Below are positions 56,065 to 64,000 of a stretch of DNA of 64,000 nt, in pieces. Both the position numbers and the translations under genes were made by a program. Numbering within the stretch: position 1 is the stretch's first letter; each line of letters begins with the position of its first letter. The notes beneath the pieces were generated by a model, which had not been told where the DNA came from, searched no databases, and worked only from the letters and a program-made list of their open reading frames with translations. This stretch comes from Agriotes lineatus (Eukaryota > Arthropoda > Insecta > Coleoptera > Elateridae), in assembly GCA_940337035.1 (NCBI GenBank), contig OW679203.1:26359495-26423494 (forward strand), written 5' to 3'.

Positions 56065-58320
56065 GTTACTATATGTATGGCCTAAACCTACAGTATTAAT
56101 GAGTTCGTATTAGTGATAACGCGCCACTCCAGCTGGGGGATTAGAATCTAACTTAGCGTAGTGTAAACTTGTGTAAATCACCCTAATCAGTCAGATCAAT
56201 AGATGAGTATTTGAACGAAGGCCTTGTCGTTGCGGCGGATCTATGCATGCTCCTTCAGGTTAAGCCCTATTGTGTACAGATTTGTGTAAGGCGAAGCTTG
56301 AGCAATAGAGCGGCACAGGTAGGTTTGACAGCGCCCGCTGCAGTGACGACGAGGACTGGGAGGCCGAGTTCTTCCCCTTTCTAGACCCGAAATAGGTATT
56401 AAAGTATTTTTCCCAAAATTGTAATTCGAGGTTTACAACTTCCCGAGTACCTTCCTGACGTAGTACCGTGTGTACTTCTCGGCCCGTCCAACCGTCCAGG
56501 TCCGGTTGTACGAGAATATATAAAGACAGATCTGGTGGCGCCCTTTTATTTCGACTTACCCTATATATGTCACGCCACGCTTACCCTACGACATACCGTT
56601 TGGACCACGCCCATCTCCCTGAGCGTATCAGCCGAGGCCCTTAGCCTGTTTTGTCAGATCTCAGGGCGAGCGTGCCACCTTTTTTCCGAACTTAACTAGT
56701 CGTGCAATACTCACACCACGTGGGTGTCGTTAAGTCATTTTGATACCGTAACAACTACAGTGCGTGAAGTGCAGTAAAAAATATAAATCTAAACTAGTAA
56801 CACACATTAGCGAACTAGCCGTCAACGTGTTAAACGAAGGGGATGAAATACGACATTTAAAACGATTTAAACCTTCAGACTTATACAACAGATTTAAAAA
56901 CTAACATAGAAATATGCAAAATACTGTAACTAAAACTAGTGTAGTGAGTTTAAAAATAAGAAATGGGATACTTCCTCCAAGACATGTACGTAGGTATTAT
57001 ATTTAAGTTAGAATATAAGTATACGACATACTATGTAGGTACTTAGGTATAGCCTGTTGCATTTCAGGCCGATTGTATAGTTATTAGAGTTACAAAAAAG
57101 ATTTTTTTTGTTGTTTTTATTACAGAATTATAGTGCCTCAGCGAGAGTTATTGTCACTGTACATTTTTTGTTTATGGTATTTCTAATATTTAATAATCAT
57201 TTATCATCTTTACCGAGCGTTTGTTATTTTCCTGAAAAATTTATATTTTTAATAGCAAATTTATTCTTTTTATTGTTCATTTACTTCCTTTGTCATGCAC
57301 TTACTTCTTTAAGCGAGCGTTTATTGTTTTTATCGAGCATGTACTCTATCGGGAATTTACTCTATTTACAAAGCATTTATAATTTTTACCGAATGATTAG
57401 TATTTTTATGGTCCACGTCCCATATTTATCAAAAATTAAATATGGTTCATGGAAAATAATTACCAAATGTTTGATTTGTAGCATATAAAAATGAGGCCTT
57501 TCCTAGATGCCCAAGCTACTTTATTCTTTGGGGTTTTATTCTGCTGACGATGTCTTCTCCTTCCGGTTCTTCTATCAATTCGTGGTTCATTTACTGTGTC
57601 TCGTCATTTTATATTGCTTATTATTATTTTCCTTGACTTAGCTGTATATAGATCGTTGACTTAATTATCTTTTATAGAGTTGTAGCTTTGTTTTCGTGCT
57701 TACATTTTTATTGCATACGATTTTTTTGCATGCGTAGTAAGTTTGGTGTCTTGTTTGTATCCCCAAGTTGAGGTCAGTTGTGCCATTGTTAAAATAACTA
57801 ATGTGTCCCATCCAAGTTAAATAACTTAGCACAATTATACTAACGGAAACAACAGCCACAACAAAAACCACAGATGAAACAAATATAACATAAAGCAAAG
57901 CGACATATTTTTTAATATATTCCTAGTCCACAAGCTCAAAAAGAGACCATTTTCTTCCATGGCAGTTAGCAAACTTTGGATTATTGTACGTGGCCATTGC
58001 CAAGTTACAACCTAATTTGCAGTGTGTAGCTCAAAACAAGCACATTCACAGAGAAAAGCTATCACAGTACCATATTGTACGGGAAAAATTCAAATTAGAG
58101 TATTTTCCTGGTATTGTTAATATTGTTTCTCCAATAATCATAACTAAAATTACACGGAAAAGTAAATTGACCTTCTAAATTTTAGCCATTTAGTTAATCG
58201 AAACACTAAAAAAAATCAGCCCTGAACGACTTGCCTATTATTAATAACTATATGTATGTTAAGCATCATATTATAATCTATGGAACAGCACCTTTTTGAA
58301 GCACATTTATTTCCAACCGA
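56065..58320. other. No gene recognised
   Basis: 56100-56760 is relatively GC-rich and contains ATATATAAAG (56516) followed by TGGTGGCGCCC (56531), reminiscent of a TATA box and a retroviral-type primer site, but no LTR boundaries were found. 57100-58300 is AT-rich. The 126-codon ORF at 57108 is Phe/Leu-rich, low complexity, and treated as chance. Confidence 0.35.
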
Positions 58321-58353
58321 GTAATTTATACAAATTATAACAGACATATTATT

Positions 58354-59130
58354 TTAATACGAAAGCAGCATAGCTTTAGCCACTTCGGCAGCCTTGTCTT
58401 TACCAGCCAGCTGTTCGACGATCTTGAGGGCAAACTGGAAGGCAGTGCCAGGTCCTCGACTAGTGGTCACATTCCCATCGACAACAACATTGTCCTGTTT
58501 ATAAATATAAGTGCTACCTTCGGTCAAGTTTGATTCAACAGACGGATACGAAGTAATATTTTTGCCAAGCCCAATACTGTGCGCTTTTAAAGCAGTTGGA
58601 GCTAAAAACAAAACATTTAGCTACAATTCGTCATGCATAACTGAGCCTTTACCAGCACATATGGCAGAAACAATACGTCCGGAGCTTTCCTGGTCTTTCA
58701 GCAATTTTCCAACCTCTTGAGATTCCGCCAAGGCCTTCGCCCCACCAAGTCCGCCTGGCAAAACGATGGCATCATAAGGACCATTGCTGTCGGCTTGCGC
58801 TATGCTGATATCGGGTACGATTACAACGCCACGGCTGCATTTGACTGGTTCAGTTCCAGGTAGGCCCGCCACCGTAACATCCACCTGGCAAGAAGGCAAT
58901 GTTTGCTCCGTTTATTAACAATTTTAATTACTCACACCTCCTCTGCGTAGCACGTCTACAGCGATTACAAATTCCATTTCTTCGGCTCCGGGAGCTAAGA
59001 ACACCAAAGCCTTTTTTGCCATTGTAGAGTTGCTGAAGTTGAGCCTTTGAAAGACGAGAGGTTTCAGAGGAATCTGTGTTGCAGAACTGAAGAGCCACGT
59101 CCCTAATTTCGTTAGTTTATAGCTACTCAT
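58354..59130 (-). CDS. DJ-1: DJ-1/PARK7 family protein
   Basis: DJ-1 superfamily protein: oxidative-stress sensor with reported glyoxalase/deglycase activity, cytosolic and mitochondrial. Exons: 59130-58936 (or from 59022), 58884-58653 and 58601-58354; introns are both 51 bp with GTGAGT and GTAAAG donors. From the ATG at 59022 the protein is 188 residues (human 189), starting MAKKALVFLAPGAEEMEFV. The nucleophile-elbow cysteine is Cys105 in SAICA, and the partner Glu17 in GAEEMEF is present. The usual His126 position is Tyr here (ITSYPS). SRGPGTAFQFALKIVE is the conserved C-terminal helix region. An in-frame ATG at 59130 would add 36 residues with no acidic residue. It is divergent from PEX12. 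Confidence 0.95.
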
Positions 59131-59461
59131 TCACCGCTGCATCGAAGTTATTCGATGACCCTTGACATTGGTTTGAACCGGTGCGGCCCTAAATTTAAAC
59201 CGTTGGCAACAGCTGTCGCTAGGTAGTGTTGCGGTGTTAACCTCAAAAGGTTTATTATGTTTAATTGCCGGTAAGACGATACGGTTTAATTGTTATTTTA
59301 TTCTAATCAACACAGTGAAAAAAGTGTATAAAATGCATAAATAAATAACGCGGATGATATGATTATAACTGCCAATGATTTGAATTAAATAATAAGACGA
59401 ATTGTCAAAAATAAGTACTGCCAATATTGCGTAAACACAAACGAATTCAAAAAGCCCGCCA
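59131..59461. promoter_or_regulatory. Shared DJ-1/PEX12 divergent promoter region
   Basis: 331 bp between the distal DJ-1 ATG and the PEX12 ATG (439 bp from the proximal DJ-1 ATG). Both promoters must lie here. AT-rich, no clear TATA box or binding motif identified. Confidence 0.55.
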
Positions 59462-62400
59462 ATGGCTGAAAATGCAGCTCATTTCACCGCAACTTTGGAA
59501 GCGAAACCGTCTATTTTTGAAGTGATCGCACAAAACTCTTTGAATGCTACGCTACACCCAGCTTTCCAAAAAATTTCAGTGGTAATATCACTAATATTAC
59601 TTAAGCAACATCTCGTAACAATTTATCTCAGTTTCTAGCTTCCGTTAATCCACAAAAATTCAGCTGGATCTACGAACATTATGACGAAGTATTCTTAGTA
59701 CTAAATGGGCTTCTCCAGTACCATTACTTAAGGACCACCGGTAAGTGTGATAATAGTTCAAAACTGCAATTTTTGAGGTACAGCTAGGTCACTATATTAA
59801 TATGACGTTAAAATTAAAGCGAATTAGATACCTAAACTTTCATACAGTTAAAAATTAAAATTTTTATAATATTCTTTTTGACTTTTACTATATTTCATTA
59901 ATTAATGTAAAAACTCACGTTTAAAATTCTTATTACGGATGATGGCACTAATTTGGGTTTTACATACAATGTAGGTATAACTTCCAATAGTACAAATTTG
60001 CAATTGAGATAATGGAACCACTTTATGAAATTTATTATTCCTACTAACAGACCTACTACCTGTTCCATAAAAATTATTTAATTAAAGTCATACATAATAT
60101 GTCAATGACCACTTCGTTTTGACTTTATATTCCGTAATACAATCATGTGCAATTTTTCAGGTGCTTCCTTTTCTGAATATTTTTATGGCTTGCAAAGAAC
60201 ACCAATAAATTCGAACAAAAACCAATTATCAAATGCTAACAAAACATTATCGCTGGCTTTTTTAATACTAATACCATATTTTAAAAGAAAATTTGAAGAA
60301 AAGCTGCAAATTTACAGATTAGAAGATGCTGAAGGATCGCTACAACTGGTAGGTTGAGGGTTTATTCCAATTTGCTGACTGAGAAATGTAGTAAATACCT
60401 AAGAGAACTACCATTGCAGTCGTGTTTGCATTAAGGTGACAAGATTTGGAAAATATCAAAGCAAATAACTTCCACCATAATAATTTTTTCTGTGGTTACC
60501 TACTGAAACCTCATTGATAATTGTAGTGTAGATTAAATGCAGGTTTTATGCTGTAAAAGTAGAGACTTTACGACTGAGCTACTTGATATTTACTAGCTTA
60601 GAATCCCTAGTATGGAAAGGCCTCCTTGCTATCCTTAGCTTCGTATTTTCATCTATAGTAGCAGGCTCCCCTTTCCTTGCTGGGGTTGGTATAGGAGTCC
60701 CTAGGGAGGCCGTTATCCACCTACAGGCCTATTTTTGCTTCTTGAACTTTTCTTTACCCTTAGCTTCATACCATCTATTACAGGTTGGTCTTCCTCCCCT
60801 CGTGGCAGTGGAGCCCACAACATGCTTCTATTGGCCCAGTAGTCGTCTGACATTTTTACAATGCGACCAGCCAAGTTTCATTTCAGTTCTTAATTGAAGG
60901 CTTTATTCCACAATTACCACAACCTGCTTGTAAATTTTACTGTAGATCAAACCTAATTTTTTTGCTGTAGGATTAGAGGATCTACTTGTGAGTTACATTC
61001 CATTTATTTGATAATTGTTAGTATAGTAGTCTGTAGGGCATAGGGAACCCCCTTTATCCATGTAATGACCTTCCTCCGCTTTGTCAACTATTCATTATCC
61101 CTAACTTCATACCATCTACTACAGCTTGGTCTCCCTCCCCTCCTGTGGATTGAAGCCCACAACATATTGCTAATGACCCAGCGATTTTTTGGCATTTTTA
61201 CAATTCAGCCAACCAAGTTTCTTTTTAGTTTTTGATTGAAGAATTTATTCTTGAAATACCACAACCTGGTTGTAAATTTTACTGTAGGTCAAACCTAGGT
61301 TTTTTTGCTCTAGGATTAGGGGTTTTACCAGTGAGTTACATTCCATTTATTTGATAATTGTTAGTATAGTAGTCTGTAGGGCATAGGGAAACCCCTTTAT
61401 CCATGTAATGACCTTCCTCGTTTTTGTCAACTATTCGTTATTCTTAACTTCATACCATCTACTACAGCTTGCTCTCCCTCCCCTCTTGTGGGTTTGAGCC
61501 CACAACATATTGCTATTGGTTTAGTGGTCTTTCGGCATTTTCACAACGCGGCTAACCAAGTTTTTTTTCAGTTTTTGATTGAAGGCTTTATTCTTCAAAT
61601 ACCACAACCTGGTTGTAAATTTTACTGTAGGTCAAACCTAGGTTTTTTTGCTCTAGGATCAGAGGTTCTATCAGTGAGTTACATTGCTTTTATTTGATAA
61701 TTGATCGTGTAGTAGGGCATAGGGAAGCCTTTATCCATCTAATGACCTCCCTCGGCTTCGTCAACTGTTCGTTATCTTCATACTATATACTACAGTTTGG
61801 TCTCCTTCCTCTCCTCTGGGTTGGAGCTTACAACATATTGCTATTGGCCCAGGGGTCTTTTGGCATTTTTACAACTCGGCTAACCAAGTTTCTTTTCAGT
61901 TTTTAATTGAAGGCTTTATTCCACAATTGGCACAACCTCCTTGTAAATGTTACTGTAGATCAAACCCAGGTTTTTTTGCCGTAGGATCAGAGGTTCTACC
62001 AGTCAGTTACATTCCATTTATTTGATACTTTATAGATGGTGTAGGAGTCTGTAGGGCATAGGAAAGCTTTTATCCATGTAATGACCTCCCTCGGCTTTGT
62101 CAAGTATTCGTTATATTCATACCATCTACTACAGCTTGCTCTCCCTCCTCTCCTGTGGGTTGGAGCCCGCAACATTGCTATTGGCCCAGCGGTTTTTTGG
62201 CATTTTTACAATTCAGCCAACCAAATTTCTTTTCAGTTATTGATTGAAGGATTTATTCCACAATTACCACAACTTGCTTGTAAATTTTACTGTAAATCAA
62301 ACCTAGTTTTTTTTGCTCTAGGATTAGAGGTTTTACCAGTGAGTTACATTCCATTTATTTGATAATTGTTAGTGTAGTAGTCTGTAGGGCATAGGGAACC

Positions 62401-64000
62401 CCCTTTATCATTGTAATGACCATCCTCGTCTTCGTCAAGTATTCGTTATTTCTAACATCATACCATCTACTACAGCTTGCTGTCCCTCCCCTTCTGTGGG
62501 TTGGAGCCCACAACATATTGCTTTTGGCTCAGTGGTCTTTTGGCATTTTCACAACGCGGCTAACCAAGTTTTTTTTCAGTTTTTGATTGAAGGCTTTATT
62601 CTTCAAATACCACAACCTGGTTGTAAATTTTACTGTAGGTCAAACCTGGGTTTTTCTGCTGTAGAATCAGAGGTTCTATCAGTGAGTTACATTGCTTTTA
62701 TTTGATAATTGATGGTGTAGTAGTCTGTAGGGCATGGGGAAGCCTTTATCCATGTAATGACCTCCCTCGGCTTCGTCAACTGTTTGTTATCTTCATACTA
62801 TCTACTACAGTTTGGTTTCCTTCTTCTCCTGTGGGTTGGAGCCCACAACATATTGCTAATGGCCCAATGGTATTTTGGCATTTTATAACAACGCGGCTAA
62901 CCAAGTTTCCTTTCAGTTTTTGATTGAAGTTTTTATTCCACAATTACCACAACCTGGTATATTTTACAGTAGATCAAATCTAGGTTTTTTGCTCTAGGAT
63001 TGAAGGTTCTCTCGGTGAGTTACATTTCATTTTATTTGATACTTGATAGATGGTGTAAGAGTCCGTGGGCATAGGAAAGCGTGTATCCATGTAATGATTT
63101 GCCTCGGCTTTGTTAATTATTGGTTATTCCTAACTTCATACCATCTACTACAGCTTGGTTTCCCTCTCTTCTTGTGGGTTGGAGCCCAGAACATATTGTT
63201 ACAGGCCCAGTGGTCTTTTGGCATTTTTACAATACGGCCAACCAAGTTTCTTTTCAGTTTTTGATTGAAGGTTTAATTCCACAATTACCACAACCTGGTT
63301 GCAAATTTTACTGTAGATCCAACCCATGTTTTTTGCTCTAGGATCAGAGGTTTTACTAGTGAGTTACATTCCATTTATTTGACACTTGATAGATGGTGTA
63401 GGAGTCGTGGGCATAAGGAAGCCTCTCTCCATATAATGACCCCCCTCGGCTGCGTCAACTATTCATTATCTTTAACTTCATACGATCTACTTCAGCTTAG
63501 TCTCCCTCTTCTCCTGTGGATTGGACCCTACAATATATTGCTAGTGGCTCAGTGGTCTTTTGGCATTTTTCAATGCGACCAACCAAGTTTTTTTTCAGTT
63601 CTTGATTAAAGGTTTTATTCCACAATTACCATAACCTGTCTTTCCAATGGTTCAGATATCAAATTCGAAGCAACCTGTTTGTTTTGCTGACTTAGAATAA
63701 GCTGTCACCTAGAGAATAAAAATTTTAATAAGATAGTAGAAGTGGTGCAGGTCTCAAATGACTTCAATTCTCCGTCAGTAATTTACTTTACAGTCAGCGT
63801 GAATACTTAAAACCCTAATTATTTTAATTTATTAATTACCCACTTGTATCTACTTGCAGAACCTGAAAGGCGTATGTAAAAAGCTAATGTTAGTGTCGTC
63901 GTCATTATGTGAAATTGTATTCGGCTCATGGACTTTAGTACAGTACTTACGATACATGTCGGACCAAAGCGAATCGCAAACGCCAAGTTTGCAGCTTCTT
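59462..64000 (+). CDS. Pex12: PEX12, peroxisome assembly protein 12, incomplete at 3'
   Basis: Peroxin-12 is a membrane RING protein that, with PEX2 and PEX10, ubiquitinates the PEX5 receptor during peroxisomal matrix import. Visible exons: 59462-59581, 59632-59740, 60161-60348 and 63860 to beyond 64000; introns 50, 420 and 3511 bp. It starts MAENAAHFTATLEAKPSIFE and continues VIAQNSLNATLHPAF, FSWIYEHYDEVF, LLQYHYLRTTG and ASFSEYFYGLQR. Exon 3 ends EDAEGSLQL|GTAGGT. Exon 4, after TTGCAG, reads NLKGVCKKLMLVSSSLCEIV and WTLVQYLRYM, matching the conserved W...VQQLRY segment. The RING domain lies past the window. The third intron holds a satellite array. Confidence 0.95.
60560..63650 (-). repeat. 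~340-bp satellite array with tRNA-like promoter, PEX12 intron
   Basis: About nine units. The marker 'GGGCATAGGGAA' or a variant occurs at about 61027, 61378, 61711, 62054, 62386, 62728, 63068 and 63410, with a diverged first unit near 60670, so spacing is 332-351 bp. Units three apart are more alike (for example 61488 and 62496, 1008 bp apart), suggesting higher-order repeats. On the minus strand each unit reads TAACTCACTGGTAGAACC, then 43 bases from the first T, GGTTTGATC: this resembles A and B boxes of a tRNA-type pol III promoter with correct spacing. Plus-strand ORFs of 69-104 codons recur because the unit happens to be open; they are not treated as genes. Confidence 0.8.

Noticed and set aside
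56516..56545. TATA box followed by a TGGCGCC-like primer site, suggesting a 5' LTR
   Set aside because: No LTR borders, no second LTR, and no gag or pol downstream; the motif alone is too weak.
57108..57488. 126-codon hydrophobic ORF
   Set aside because: Phe/Leu-rich translation of T-rich DNA, no pattern of membrane protein family, no splice context.
61488..63609. Recurrent 69-104-codon plus-strand ORFs ending in SVSYIAFI-type peptides
   Set aside because: They are the same satellite unit repeated within a PEX12 intron; there is no start-context conservation or domain. Their similarity reflects the repeat, not selection.

Overview
The window looks like insect nuclear DNA, possibly from a beetle; the order is a guess. 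It is AT-rich and carries four spliced host genes with introns of about 50 bp, embedded in dense layers of transposable elements. The host genes are VPS53 (minus; exons at 20810-20715 and 10185-8507, with the C-terminal exons beyond the left edge), TMX2 (plus, 21039-22060), DJ-1/PARK7 (minus, 59130-58354) and PEX12 (plus, 59462 to the right edge, incomplete). They form two head-to-head pairs, VPS53/TMX2 and DJ-1/PEX12, each sharing a short intergenic region. No other host gene was recognised in the roughly 36 kb between TMX2 and DJ-1.

Layout. 1-8.5 kb: remnants of several LINEs, a 1.1-kb TIR element, and a ~300-bp tandem array carrying two copies of a 5S-rRNA-derived SINE. 8.5-20.8 kb: VPS53 exon 2, a 10.5-kb intron and exon 1. 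The intron holds a complete two-ORF LINE (10405-14515, 13-bp target duplication), a GC-rich island and a tRNA-type SINE with a 13-bp target duplication. 21-22.1 kb: TMX2. 22.3-30 kb: a LINE scrap, an LTR-like element, several DNA transposons or MITEs with 8-bp target duplications, and a 1.87-kb nearly perfect foldback. 30-43.7 kb: one old LINE broken up by a DDE transposon with long TIRs, a Penelope-like element and a 7.2-kb pogo/Tigger-like element. That last element itself contains foldbacks, MITEs, a mariner-like pseudogene, a doubled palindrome and a tyrosine-recombinase remnant. 44-55 kb: a LINE split by a second LINE with a 16-bp target duplication, then a Jockey-type LINE split by an insertion with TG..CA ends. 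55-58.3 kb: unrecognised sequence. 58.3-64 kb: DJ-1 and PEX12; the last visible PEX12 intron is filled by a ~340-bp, ~9-copy satellite with a tRNA-like internal promoter on its minus strand.

The host genes are housekeeping genes: endosome-to-Golgi tethering (VPS53), ER membrane thioredoxin-like protein (TMX2), redox/deglycase-family protein (DJ-1) and peroxisome import ubiquitin ligase (PEX12). They have no evident shared pathway. The most noteworthy content is the repeat biology: a structurally intact and possibly active LINE, a 5S-SINE with its empty site preserved in the same array, a satellite that appears to be an amplified SINE, and very long inverted repeats that could yield hairpin RNA.
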